Part shown: piece after piece, positions 10,601-20,026 of the stretch
How positions within the stretch are numbered: the stretch's first letter is position 1
Layout of the letters: every line of letters starts with the position of its first letter
Source of the DNA: Margaritifera margaritifera
Lineage: Eukaryota > Mollusca > Bivalvia > Unionida > Margaritiferidae
Direction of reading: 5' to 3'
NCBI GenBank assembly: GCA_029931535.1
Contig: JAQPZY010001561.1
Span: forward strand, 558,001 to 622,000
DNA length: 64,000 bases
Program-made: the position numbers and the translations under genes
The notes under the pieces: model-generated
What the model was told of the DNA's origin: nothing
The model's database searches: none
Seen by the model: only the letters and a program-made list of their open reading frames with translations

Positions 10601-11394
10601 CTGGTATAACCAATCTTCGGAATTCAGAAATATTGAACAACCTAGACCAGAAACTTTCACATCTACAACAACAGGAAAGAAATGAACTAAAACAGCTATT
10701 ACATGACTATGAGCACTTGTTTCCTGATGTTCCAACACGAACAAGTAAAATTTATCATGACGTTGACATTGTAGATTCTGCGCCTGTGAAACAGCATCCT
10801 TATAGAATGAATCCTCTCAAACAGAACTATCTGAAGAAAGAAATTCAGTATCTACTGGAGAATGATTTCATAGAACCAAGTAAAAGTAACTGGAGTTCAC
10901 CATGTAGTCTTGTTCCCAAGCCAGATAATACATTCCGTATGTGTACTGACTATAGAAAAGTCAACAGTGTCACCAAAACTGATTCATTTCCAATCCCAAG
11001 AATGGACGATTGCATTGATAAAATTGGAAATGCGGAATATGTCACCAAGTTTGACCTTTTAAAAGGATTCTGGCTAATTCCATTGACGGAAAGGGCAAAA
11101 GAAATTTCAGCATTTGTAACTCCAGATGGACTTTATCAATATAAAGTCATGCCGTTTGGAATGAAAAATTCACCTGCAACGTTTCAACGTCTGATGAACA
11201 TGATAACATTTGGTCTTGATAATTGTGACGCTTATATCGATGACGTCATTATCTACAACAACACCTGGGAAGATCATTTGGAAACCATTCGAAAATTCTT
11301 TGATCGACTCAGCGATGCGAATCTGACAATTAATTTGAGCAAAAGTGAGTTTTGCCATGCTTGTGTCACATTTTTAGGACATATTGTGGGATAA
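7582..11394 (+). CDS. Gag-protease-integrase-RT polyprotein (1270 aa), Ty3/gypsy, integrase before RT
   Basis: Residues 1-70 continue the Gag coiled coil, and a gypsy Gag core follows (about 75-240; 'RYIRLVPPFQEKEVDKYF'). A CCHC zinc knuckle is at 294-307 (CTYCKTKGHVISDC) and the aspartic protease site DTGAS at 382-386. The integrase HHCC finger is H633, H640, C667, C670, and its catalytic D704, D763 and E799 have exact D-35-E spacing. A GPY motif is at 938-940. RT follows from about 1050, with catalytic D1158 and YIDD at 1218-1221. The frame ends at a TAA (11392-11394) just after 'FLGHIVG', and the same frame continues into RNase H, so the stop is a point mutation and not the natural end. 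The ATG at 7582 is merely the first in this frame; Gag really starts at 7251. Confidence 0.92.
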   Translation: MEREKEDRRIQMGREKEERQMEREKEERQLQMQKEERQIQMQMQREEREMQFKLRELELANRAHSTPLNTSSGFDVTRYIRLVPPFQEKEVDKYFLHFEKIAENLKWPREHWTLLLQSVLIGKAREVYISLSVQQSTDYDVVKEYILKAYELVPEAYRQRFRNCRKETGQTHVEFARDKEQLFDRWCSAKKVDQAYDNLRQLVLIEEFKRCIHSDVKTYLDEQNVETLENAARMADDYSLTHKISFGNKSSSQQFSGKKPFQSHSSTSKFHNSTTVRNQTSVKTDQKSLSLPTCTYCKTKGHVISDCFKLKNKQQSKDRAFPNALISTRSRSRSCIESNAFVGSNKPQSDSILEDYEPFMSEGSISLIGDSAKPIPIKILRDTGASQSLLLSGTLPLSEESSSSESVLVQGVECGFVNVPLHCVNLASDLVSGPVTVGAVTSLPIEGVHLLLGNDLAGDKVVVNPLVTDKPCMDQKVDPVETEIPDLYPACAVTRAMAKRALESDVDQDIIPLADTCIGQFFDEVTFSSGIDQSNGIDHSDSLLATNSLCPNQADKRQSLVVEQEQDLEISCLFQRAISETEATQVPVCYFVKNGVLMRKWRPPDVPAGDEWSVSYQIVVPKSYRQEILNLAHETPLAGHLGVRKTYHKILDHFYWPKLKSDVSKYCRSCHTCQMVGKPNQKIPKAHLQPIPAFDEPFSRIMVDCVGPLPKTKLGNQYLLTIMCISTRFPEAIPLRNIKTKTIVKALVKFFTLVGLPKSVQSDQGSNFMSGIFQQVMHELGIQQFKSSAYHPESQGALERFHQTLKNMIRSYCFDTEKDWDEGVHLLLFAVRESVRESLGFSPFELVFGHTVRGPLKLLKEKLLSNEDSKINLLDYVSDFKYKLSKACEVARTNLHTTQSKMKLRYDRNSQERSFKPGDKVLALLPITQNPLQAKFYGPYTVEKKVNDLNYIINTPGRRKQKQLCHINMLKEYFDRDSPANYSVNLVVPVPHSEDINDGIRSDYSDSGITNLRNSEILNNLDQKLSHLQQQERNELKQLLHDYEHLFPDVPTRTSKIYHDVDIVDSAPVKQHPYRMNPLKQNYLKKEIQYLLENDFIEPSKSNWSSPCSLVPKPDNTFRMCTDYRKVNSVTKTDSFPIPRMDDCIDKIGNAEYVTKFDLLKGFWLIPLTERAKEISAFVTPDGLYQYKVMPFGMKNSPATFQRLMNMITFGLDNCDAYIDDVIIYNNTWEDHLETIRKFFDRLSDANLTINLSKSEFCHACVTFLGHIVG

Positions 11395-12036
11395 GGTCAA
11401 GTTAAACCTATAGAAGCTAAGGTTAAAGCTATCTCTGAATTTCAGGTTTCAATTTGTAAAAAGCAACTGATGCGATTTCTAGGTATGGCTGGATATTATC
11501 AGAAATTTTGTTCCAATTTTTCCAAAATTGCTGAACCTTTAACAAGTTTATTGAGTAAGAAAACCAAATTTCATTGGTCTGACAAGTGTCAGGAATCTTT
11601 TGACAAGTTAAAGGCCATGCTTAAGAATGCACCAGTTCTTTCTGCACCAAATTTTAGCCAATCATTTAAATTATCTGTTGATGCAAGTGATGTAGGGGTT
11701 GGTGGAGTATTGATTCAGGAAGACAAAAGTGGTGTGGATCACCCTGTGTGTTATTTTTCTAAAAAACTAAACAAGCACCAGAAAAATTATTCCACAATTG
11801 AGAAGGAATGTTTGGCTTTGATATTGGCTTTACAGCATTTTGAAGTGTATGTTACCTCAGCTCTTTCTCCAATTATTGTGTACAGTGATCACAATCCCCT
11901 TACTTTCATCAACAAAATGAAAGATAACAATCGGAGATTGTTGAGATGGAGTTTGATATTGCAAGAATATAACATTGACATCAAACACATCAGGGGAAAA
12001 GACAATGTGATTGCAGATGCACTCTCACGTGCCTAG
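11395..12036 (+). pseudogene. RT end (thumb/connection) and RNase H, cut off by a stop codon
   Basis: In frame with the polyprotein above, beyond the TAA at 11392-11394. The first ATG is at 11470 but the coding match starts at once after the stop. It contains 'FLGMAGYYQKF' (end of RT) and an RNase H domain with the acidic residues in 'SVDASD' (D at 11680), 'TIEKE', 'YSDHN' (D at 11887) and 'ADALS', i.e. a complete D-E-D-D set. It ends at tag 12034-12036. RNase H removes the RNA strand of the hybrid in reverse transcription. There is no integrase behind it, which supports the unusual domain order. Confidence 0.9.
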
Positions 12037-12165
12037 AAATGTAATATTGCTTGATGTAATTAAGTCCAGTATCATAAAACATGTTCTTATGTAATTTTGG
12101 TTATTATAGTATTAGATGTATATTCAAAAGAAAGCTTTATTATATAAATCTTTCTTTTTCTTTAT
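12037..12165 (+). other. 3' untranslated spacer of the LTR element
   Basis: AT-rich, without an open frame. It leads into the polypurine tract and contains no env-like gene. Confidence 0.7.
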
Positions 12166-12174
12166 GAGGGGAGG
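12166..12174 (+). promoter_or_regulatory. Polypurine tract
   Basis: gaggggagg directly before the tg of the 3' LTR, the usual primer for plus-strand DNA synthesis in LTR elements. Confidence 0.88.
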
Positions 12175-12927
12175 TGTTATGTATGATGCTTATATAATAT
12201 TGTGGATATTTTAGGAAATTATGAATGTTTCTTCACTTTAATATTTGCTGAAATCTTTATGTTTATCATGAAAAACATGTTTAACTAGTGTCCTTGAATT
12301 AGGTTGTTTTGATCAATATGTTTTCTCAATTTGAAGGTCAAGGTTGAATTTTGTTTACAAGTAAAATTCCATTAAGATGACACATGTTCTAGAACATTCT
12401 GTCATGTGACCAATCTTTATATATGCCATGTTTGGTGGACATTTATTCAGTTTTGACATTACCATCAGTCTTGTAAAGAGCTATTACAGTTGTGAAAATT
12501 CATTACAAATTCTAAGAGAGGAAATTATTTTAAATATTCATTGGATTATAACAGTGCTCATAAACTTTTGGATTTTGGATTTTTAATTAATGATTTTGGA
12601 ATTTAAGTGAAATTATTCAGAGATTTTGGAATACTTCATTTTGACATCAGCACATCAAGATTTCTAGTACATCAGGACTTTGGAGACCATTAGTACATCA
12701 TAACATTCAAGGACACAGCCGTGAATTTGGAACATTCTATATTTAGGACTTGTGATTAGAACAATCATTCTTATTGGATTATTAGGATTTCAAAACACAT
12801 TACTGTAAGTGACCTTTTGATTTTTCATTTTAATTATCTAGTAATAAATTGCTTGTTGATTTTTTACTTGATTTGTTGGTTTCACTTTCTTTCTGTTACA
12901 TTTTTCTTAGACCATAGAGTCGTAACA
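12175..12927 (+). repeat. 3' LTR
   Basis: 753 bp, the same length as the 5' LTR with five substitutions and no indels. Poly(A) signal aataaa at 12843-12848. It is followed by the ctat target duplication and then by trinucleotide repeats. Confidence 0.95.
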
Positions 12928-12930
12928 CTA

Positions 12931-12976
<46 letters not shown>

Positions 12977-13092
12977 TACTACTACTACTACTACTACTAT
13001 TACTACTACTACTACTACTATTAATTGCATTTATTAAAAATACTAATGATATTATTATTATTATTATTAGTAGTAGTAGTAGTAGTAGTAGT
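12928..13092. repeat. Compound trinucleotide microsatellite (ATT)n(ACT)n..(AGT)n
   Basis: Starts in the target duplication of the LTR element. ATT repeats pass into ACT repeats, then after a short unique spacer ATT and AGT repeats follow. Left of the element (6301-6322) there are also aat repeats, so the insertion target itself was repeat-rich. Confidence 0.95.
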
Positions 13093-13439
13093 ATTGGAAG
13101 CAAGTGATTAAACCAACCAAGAAAAAAAAAATCTACATACATCATAAAAAAATTCTGCTATGTTTAATTTTGTTTCATACACGTGAGAACGTACAGAAGC
13201 AACAAAAGCTAAATTTTTATGAGATTACACCTGTGATGATGCATTGTTTACATTCATAAGAGATCACTGGAAAAGTGGTTTTGTGTTTTAGTTTGTTTTA
13301 TAAAGAAAATAGTGTTTTTATCTGAAATAAGTGATAAAATATTGTTTACTTTAAGAAATAGTACAATCTGCATACATTATAAGTTACAATTTGTATAATC
13401 CTAATTATAATCGATCTATATTGTATACTGATACCGGCA

Positions 13440-13660
13440 ATACATGTATGCAGTATGTACGCATTATTCACCGTTGACACTTCTTCTCACGCTCATTCTT
13501 TTCCTAAAATTCCTCGCTGACTCCCCTTGAATTTTCCGACAAGAGCAGTTTCTCTTTTCTTAACTTCTGATAAAAGATTTCTTGCTCTTCATCCCATACA
13601 AGGCATCTTTATTTAGGTGCAGCGTTTGTATCTCCCGCGAGGGACGCCATGATTATTTAC
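13440..13660 (-). pseudogene. Harbinger Myb/SANT-like protein, decayed first exon
   Basis: On the - strand an ATG at about 13650 starts 'MASLAGDTNAAPK' followed by a stop. After it come 'VWDEEQEIFYQK', 'ALVGKFKG' and 'EEVSTVNNA' in changing frames. Together they resemble the N-terminal Myb-like domain of Harbinger accessory proteins (W-x-E-E.. , ..LFGKFxG.. , AWEEV..VNAV). At least two frame changes and a TGA where Trp is expected are present. It lies on the same strand as, and at the correct side of, the exons at 3.9-6.0 kb. Identification is by eye from weak matches. Confidence 0.5.
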
Positions 13661-13743
13661 ATTATTTACATTGGATACGCGTGACAGGTACTACCGCCTT
13701 TTTCTTGCCTCCTCGCTGAAGAACATCAAAATGACTCATCAAA

Positions 13744-13835
13744 ATGACGAGATGGGCGGATACAAAATGACGAGATGGGCGTATACAAAATGACGAGATG
13801 GGCGTACACAAAATGACGAGATGGGCGTATACAAA
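13744..13835. repeat. 23-bp tandem repeat, 4 copies
   Basis: Unit atgacgagatgggcg + (g/t)a(t/c)acaaa, copies at 13744, 13767, 13790 and 13813. It may be a subterminal repeat of the Harbinger element. Confidence 0.92.
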
Positions 13836-13859
13836 ATGAATAAAATTAGTTTAAGCCCA

Positions 13860-14640
13860 TTTGACACGAAAAAGTTATATCAATGTAGATGGAATAAATA
13901 CATTGGCTTATGGGCGTTATAAAATTAAAAACCAAAATTCTGTTATAATCTGAAAACACCTAATCATCAACATAATTTTTGTTACAATCCATAAAATTAT
14001 ATGCAACTAAAAATTACCGTAATATTGCCCATAAATTTGTTGTTATTTTATTGTCTTAAATCCCCATTCTTTACATTTATAGCCGTTCATTTTTAAAATG
14101 ACAACCTTAATAAATCTTTTTTGTAATTTTTTTTTGACATAGATTCCTTTATTTCTTTCCTGATATGATTTACTGAGATGAATTCTGAATAGCATATGAA
14201 TTAACATCCTTTATTTCGTTCTGAAATAACATCTTGTATCACTTTTGGAAACAATATATTTTATTACTTTTTGAAATATAATATATAAATAACAACCTTT
14301 TTTATTTTTTAAAATATAATATAGAAAAATCAAGTTTTATTACCTTTGTGAAATATTATCTTCAAATTACATCTTGTATTACTTTTTTTACATATTATTT
14401 TGAAATTGCATCTTGTATTATATTTTGAAATAAAATCTTGAAATAACATCTTTTATTGTTATTGAAAATAATTAAGAAATATCAATCTTTAATACTTGTT
14501 TGAAATATTATCTTGAAATGACATCTTGTATTACTTTTTTTTAAATATAATCTTGAGAAAAAAAATAATATAGAAAAAGTTCTTGAAAAATTCTTCAAAA
14601 CATTCTTGACAAATAATATAGAAAAAATTCCCAGAACTCC
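13860..14640. repeat. AT-rich stretch with a degenerate repeat
   Basis: No gene. From about 14195 to 14560 an irregular unit of about 40-50 bp recurs, with the core 'cttgtattacttttt' and 'gaaat(a)ttatcttgaaat', too diverged for a clean period. Confidence 0.6.
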
Positions 14641-14699
14641 CATTCATGGAAATAGTTTAAATAAATCAGTAGTTGGCCCAAAACACGTGCTTTGCCAAC

Positions 14700-15280
14700 T
14701 ACTAAAGTTAAAAATCTCTACCCCATTCTATAATGTCCCTAACGTCTAAACTCTCCTTTTTAAACAAAACTACCGTACTCTTTACAATTACCATAATCAC
14801 TATAATATTACTAGTGGAGTGTAAGAAGAAATAAAAGTAGGCCACCGTTGTATTTTTTTTTTTTTTTTGTTTTTTTTTTTTGTAAACGGACTGGCAGTTA
14901 ACTTTTACCCCAGCACAGAGTAGATGCGTTTAACTCGCTTATAATGACAAAGTGGTTTGCTCTAGATTCGAGACATTCAATATAAATATTTTTCTAACTT
15001 TCAAACTGTGCTATTTTTTTAAAAACGGTAAACAAGGCATAGAAATTGTTTTCGCCAAGCTAAATAGGGATTATAGAATTTATCGGTTCGAATTTTGAAA
15101 CTAAAGTAACATAGCCACCTATTTCACGCAATCATTTCGACTACGGCAAATTTGAGCGGAATCGATACAATTAAAGTGGAACAGATAGAATTATGATTTA
15201 AATCTAAGTCGTTCTATAGAAAGCTCAAGTGTGTGTCTGTCACTCTGTCTGTCAATGGGTGTGTGCGTGCGTGTTATTGT

Positions 15281-15283
<3 letters not shown>
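14700..15283 (+). repeat. Left arm of a large inverted repeat
   Basis: Its reverse complement matches 18540-19520. Landmarks: 'cactccactagtaatattat', 'cggtggcctacttttatttc', 'ccaatccgtttac', 'ctcgaatctagagcaaa', 'gataaattctacaatccc', 'atttaaatcataatt'. The right arm carries about 150 extra bases. A T-rich tract (14851-14881) interrupts this arm. Confidence 0.85.
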
Positions 15284-15348
<65 letters not shown>

Positions 15349-15425
15349 CTTACGGGTTAACACTGTAAGCGTGGGCAATCGGACTTCTGGTTGAGTGTGT
15401 GAGAGAGAGAAAGAGTGGGTGGGTG

Positions 15426-15505
<80 letters not shown>
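15284..15505. repeat. (GA)n microsatellites, two tracts
   Basis: GA tracts at 15284-15344 and 15429-15505, separated by a short unique sequence. Long open frames across them are repeat artefacts. Confidence 0.97.
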
Positions 15506-15506
<1 letters not shown>

Positions 15507-15509
15507 CAG

Positions 15510-16790
15510 AGAGAGAGACATAACGGGTATCTTAAAGTGGCTGTGAGTAAATATCTTATTCATATTTTAAAAAAAAAAATCAAGTCACTTACCTCTCTAT
15601 GGCATACATTCCCTTTGAATAAAATCACAATGAAATTCAAGATCACGTTCCAAAAAATTCACATCCATAGGAGATCCGATCCTTGTAAACTTCTCAGAAT
15701 AGCAACAGGCGCCGCCTCTAGAGGGTGCTGGCGATCAAGATTAACATTTTCTCAAAATGTCAAACTCATTACACCATGTACTTTCTCCGCTTTCGTATGT
15801 AAAAAGCCGATATTATTATATCCGAATGTATTCATGGTTGAAAGGTCAAATGTCTATATTTAGCGTATATGACATTGGGCCTTTTGTACAACATATTCGG
15901 CGTAAATAAATGAAAACCGATTTTTTCAAAACGCAGAAAAAGTAAATAAACGAACATATACGCTCACCTATGCCTACTTTTTAAATACTTTAGAGTTATT
16001 TTTACGAGAATAATGGTAAAATATGTGCGAATATTTGCGGAAAACCCAGCAAGAACGGTAACTCTTCCCGGCACATGGGTACGTACAAAATGGAAACAAT
16101 GAGAGCAACACGACATAAATTGGGTTCAACAACACACGAAAACTTGATTTTATGAAAGGGCAGACGTTTATATAAAGGAATCAGATTATACAAACGTATT
16201 GTCATTCATTATACCAAATTTATTATAACATTTTGGTACAACTTTTGTTATGTAATGTAATTTCGAGCTTAGAGACTTGACGGGTGATAATGATATTGAA
16301 AATATGTGTGATTGTGATTACTTAGATATTATCATTGTCAGGTCATCTGCTCTAGGTAGGATTCTTATCTAGAGACACTGGTATTCAAATTAAAATGTTC
16401 ATGTTTAGTAGGGGCGAAAAAGAGATAAAAGTTAAACTTATTTTCAGAATTTTGAAAAATGAAAAATTCATTTCATACCATTTTTTGTGAATATAAATAT
16501 GAATATTGTCATCATAAAGAACAGAAAATCGATCTGTAGTATTTCTCTATTTAAACAAAAACATAATCATAACTATTTCTTGAGAACCAAATCAGTGCCA
16601 GAAATAGAATTGTGGAAGTATTCAAAGTAAGTTATTTTTATGTTTTTTTGTCATTGATTTTATTTTACAGATATGAAAACTGACCAAAAATATCTTATCA
16701 TAACTAAATTCTAAAATGGCAATTGTTATTTACTAAATTGTGATTTCAGATCAATGTATATATGTACAAGAACACTGTAATGCATTTGCA
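15510..16790. other. No recognisable gene
   Basis: Ordinary AT-rich sequence between the GA tracts and the 377-bp duplication. Small open frames (for example - strand 16002-16205) have no recognisable motif. Confidence 0.5.
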
Positions 16791-16797
16791 CTATTGC

Positions 16798-17551
16798 TTT
16801 TAAGAATCTCATACAGTTTAAACTTGTGTATGACTCATGATTATGGTATTTCATGCAAAAATGTTGGGGGGGGGGGGCGTGTGATAAAAAGGAACTGAAA
16901 GGCTTCAGAAGTACCTGGAACATAGAAAAAGTGAATTTATTCTTGAAGCTGAATCTTCACAAAAATTTATATATAACCATATGTAAGAAATATGCAACTT
17001 TCAGCATGAAATAACATGATGTCAAGAATTTGCAAAAAGTGACCAAAGACCAATATTCACAATGGTGGACAGCTCATGTGTTTGAATGCTTCATGTGAAT
17101 TTATTTGAAAAGATATCATAAAGATGGGTTCATTTGTGAATTATGCACACTCAAATTATGCAGAAAAGGTTCCATTTTAAGAGCAACATATACTTTCAAC
17201 TTGTGTATGACTGAAAAATATAGTGTTTCATGCAGAAACGTTAAGGGGCGGGGCGTTGCTTGATAAAAAGGCACAGGGGGGCTTCTGAATTACCTGGAAC
17301 ATATAAAAAGTCAATTTATTCTTAAAGCTGAATGTTCACAAAACATTTCTATATAAACATATGTAAGAAATATGCAAATTTCAGCTTGAAATAACATGAA
17401 GTCAAGAATTTACAAAAAGTGCCAAAGACCAATATTAAAAATGGTGAACGGTACATGTGTTTGAATTCTTCCTGTGAATTTATTTGAAAAGAGATCATAA
17501 AGATGGCTTCATTTTTGAATCTGCACACTCAAATTATGCAGAAAACATTAC
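16798..17551. repeat. 377-bp tandem duplication
   Basis: Copy 1 at 16798-17174, copy 2 at about 17175-17551. Shared landmarks: 'aacttgtgtatgact', 'tttcatgca.aaa.gtt' followed by a G-run, 'tacctggaacat', 'accaaagaccaatatt', 'gcacactcaaattatgcaga'. The copies are diverged, roughly 80-85% by eye, so the duplication is not recent. Confidence 0.9.
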
Positions 17552-18051
17552 ATTTTTGTATATTCTATAATTCTGACAAAATCATCCCCTGATTCTGAGT
17601 CAGAATTGAATTGCATCCACATACTAATATTTATTTCTAATCGTCAAAATAATGTTCTAAAACCACAACTTAATGTCAGTTTGTCGAGTCTACCATAAAA
17701 CTGGGAAATATTCATTCATCAAGTTCTAAGATAACTCTATCGCCGTCTGGGAGAAAATGAGCCAAAATCAGGTCATAAACTGTAACAAATTAATCTAGCC
17801 AATGAAATCGCTTATAATGACGAAGTGTTTTTGCTTTAGATTCGAGACATGCAGATGAGGCGAATCATATGTAAACAGAACGCCACCTGTCTGGCAAAAT
17901 GTAAATTACCTTCGTCTTTTCCTTAGCATCACCATAAAATTGTAAAGTATGTGAATAAGAATAATTCTTGTTTAGAATTTGGGGATCTTGCGATTACGTG
18001 GTCAGATGGCGACAGAGTTAGACGTGTTTACATAAGTTAACTCAGTCCGTT

Positions 18052-18092
18052 TAAAAAAAAACAAAAAAAAAAAAAAAAAAAAAAAAAAAACA
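18052..18092. repeat. Poly(A) tract
   Basis: A run interrupted by two c. It is the inverted counterpart of the T-run at 14851-14881, next to 'gtccgttta' in both. Confidence 0.9.
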
Positions 18093-18539
18093 AACAGCTT
18101 CTGACATAGAATTGAATGAATGAACATTTGCCAGTTTTATGGCAGACTCGACTAACTGACATTAAGATGTGGTTTAGAATATTATATTGACGCTTGGCAA
18201 ATAAATATTATAGCGTGGATGGAATTCACTCTTGTGGGATTTTACCAGGATAAGATTTCTTATGAATGTGAATTGTTTGGAATGTTTTCTTCAAATTTTA
18301 TTGCTAATTTATTCAGAGGAAATATATACCATAAAAAGTAGGTGTCTTGATTTGTTTTCTTAAAAATAAATTAGATATTCACTCACACCCACTTTGAGAT
18401 ACACATCTTTGTCTGTCTCTCCTACACACACTCTCTTTTTCTCTCTCTCATACAGTCACCAAGGAGGCCGACTGCCTACAGTTATAGTGTTAGCCCGAAA
18501 GGCCCCATCCTCTCTTCACAAAGACACACTTAGACAAAC

Positions 18540-19520
18540 ACCCATTGACAGACAGGCAGACAGACACACACACACTTGAGCTTTCTATAGAATGATTTAG
18601 ATTTAAATCATAATTGTTCCACTTTAAGACACCCCTCTCAAATTTGCCGCAGTCGAAATGATTAGGTGAAATAGAAGGCTTTGTTACTTTAGTTTCAAAA
18701 TTCGAACCGATAAATTCTACAATCCCTCTTTAGCTTGGCGAAAAAAATTCATATCCGATGCTTTTCGTTTTTTTAAAAAAAATAGCACATACAAAAATGT
18801 TACAGTACACGAAATCTTAGCTTGATTCCAATTTCGCTAGTTTGAAAAATATTAAGATTGCTTGTCTCGAATCTAGAGCAAAACACGTCGTCATTGTAAG
18901 CAATTTCGTTGGCTAGATTTATTTGTTACAGTTTATAACCTGATTTTGGCTCATTTTCTTTCAGACGGCGACAGAATTATCTTAGAACTTGATGAATGAA
19001 CATTTCCAAGCTTTATGGTAGATTTTGGCCCATTTTCTTTGAGACGGAGACAGAGTTAGACGCGTTTTTACACTGTGCTGGGGCATACAGTAACTGCCAA
19101 TCCGTTTACAAAATATATTCGAGTTGGATGAATGAAAATTTGCCAGTTTTAATGCAGGCTCGACTAACTGACAGTAAAGTAGCGAATTCTGTGGCACATA
19201 CGGCAAATCAAACTGCGTTCATTCCATAATATTTCAAAATATAACACTGATTTTTAAAAACTGATCAATGAAAAAATATACCAAAGAACATTGATAACAA
19301 AGGATTTACGCTTGTCTTCAGAAACTCATAAAAAGGGTAACCTAATGTTATTTTTTCCTTGTCCTATAATGCCGCACAAATACGACGGTGGCCTACTTTT
19401 ATTTCCTCTTACACTCCACTAGTAATATTATAGGGATTATGATAATAGTAAAGGGGATGGTAGCTGTGTTTAATAAGAAGAGTTTAGGGACATTATAGAC
19501 GTGGATAGAGATTTCATTGA
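18540..19520 (-). repeat. Right arm of the large inverted repeat
   Basis: Inverted copy of 14700-15283, with insertions. It contains repeated 'gcgacagaatta'/'gagacagagttag' and 'gatgaatgaacattt' modules. Confidence 0.85.
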
Positions 19521-19539
19521 TAATAGGTAATTTTAAGGT

Positions 19540-19880
19540 GCTAATGGAGACTAGGGAGAGGTATTGCTATTGATAAGGGTTTTAAATTCTATTTTGTATA
19601 CCCCTTCTTTTACATCCTGCCAGTTTGAATGGGGTGGTAGTTTTGTTCAAAATAGTAGAGTAGGGGAGTGGAGGGGCGTTATAGATGGAGGTAGAGATTT
19701 ATACTTGATTTATAAGAGGGATCATAGGGTGGTAAAAAAGATAGAGAAGTTAGTTTTGTTTATAAGGCAATCCTGTTATGATACACCCATTTTATGTCCA
19801 TATATTTATCAAGACAAATATAATCCGGCATTTCATTTAGAGTGCCGACAGACACATAATGCTACACTATTACAAATAGA

Positions 19881-19949
<69 letters not shown>

Positions 19950-19990
19950 CACACACACAGACACACACACATTGACAGAAAGACAGAAAG

Positions 19991-20026
<36 letters not shown>

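Larger units (their letters stand above)
6331..12927 (+). mobile_element. Ty3/gypsy LTR retrotransposon with integrase upstream of RT (Gmr1-like), 6597 bp
   Basis: A full-length element with two 753-bp LTRs, a 4-bp target duplication, a primer-binding site, a polypurine tract, and Gag, protease, integrase, RT and RNase H in that order on one strand. Classical Ty3/gypsy elements place integrase last. Integrase before RT is the Ty1/copia order, and among Ty3/gypsy it is known from the Gmr1 group. The RT (YIDD) and the GPY motif after the integrase core are of Ty3/gypsy type. No env-like ORF follows RNase H. The LTRs differ at 5 of 753 positions, so insertion was fairly recent, yet the copy carries one frameshift (in a GA tract) and one in-frame TAA. 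It sits in the first intron of the Harbinger Myb-like gene. Confidence 0.93.
429..13660. mobile_element. Decayed PIF/Harbinger DNA transposon, interrupted by an LTR element
   Basis: Two gene remnants characteristic of PIF/Harbinger elements lie together in convergent orientation: a DDE transposase on + (429-2559) and a Myb/SANT-like accessory protein on - (exons at 3869-4376, 5486-5622, 5937-5999, and a decayed first exon at about 13440-13660). The accessory gene is split by an LTR retrotransposon at 6331-12927, so this transposon was there first. Terminal inverted repeats were not found: the left end may lie outside the window, and the right end is probably near 13.7-13.9 kb, where a 23-bp tandem repeat occurs. 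Frameshifts and stops in both genes show the copy is dead. A domesticated host gene pair is the alternative, but the lesions argue against it. Confidence 0.75.
14700..19530. mobile_element. Foldback-like structure of nested inverted repeats, unclassified
   Basis: The outer arms (14700-15283 and 18540-19520) are inverted copies. Within the structure 17640-17860 is an inverted copy of 18110-18200 and 18860-19010, and 18000-18180 is repeated directly at 19040-19190. GA/CT microsatellites sit just inside both arms (15284-15505 and 18415-18452). No transposase-like ORF is seen, so it could be a non-autonomous foldback element or the product of repeated local inversion and duplication. Target duplications were not identified. 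Confidence 0.6.

Noticed and set aside
6331..12927. Endogenous gammaretrovirus, because of the tRNA-Pro primer site
   Set aside because: Integrase precedes RT, a GPY motif is present, RT is gypsy-like and no env follows; it is a Ty3/gypsy-type retrotransposon.
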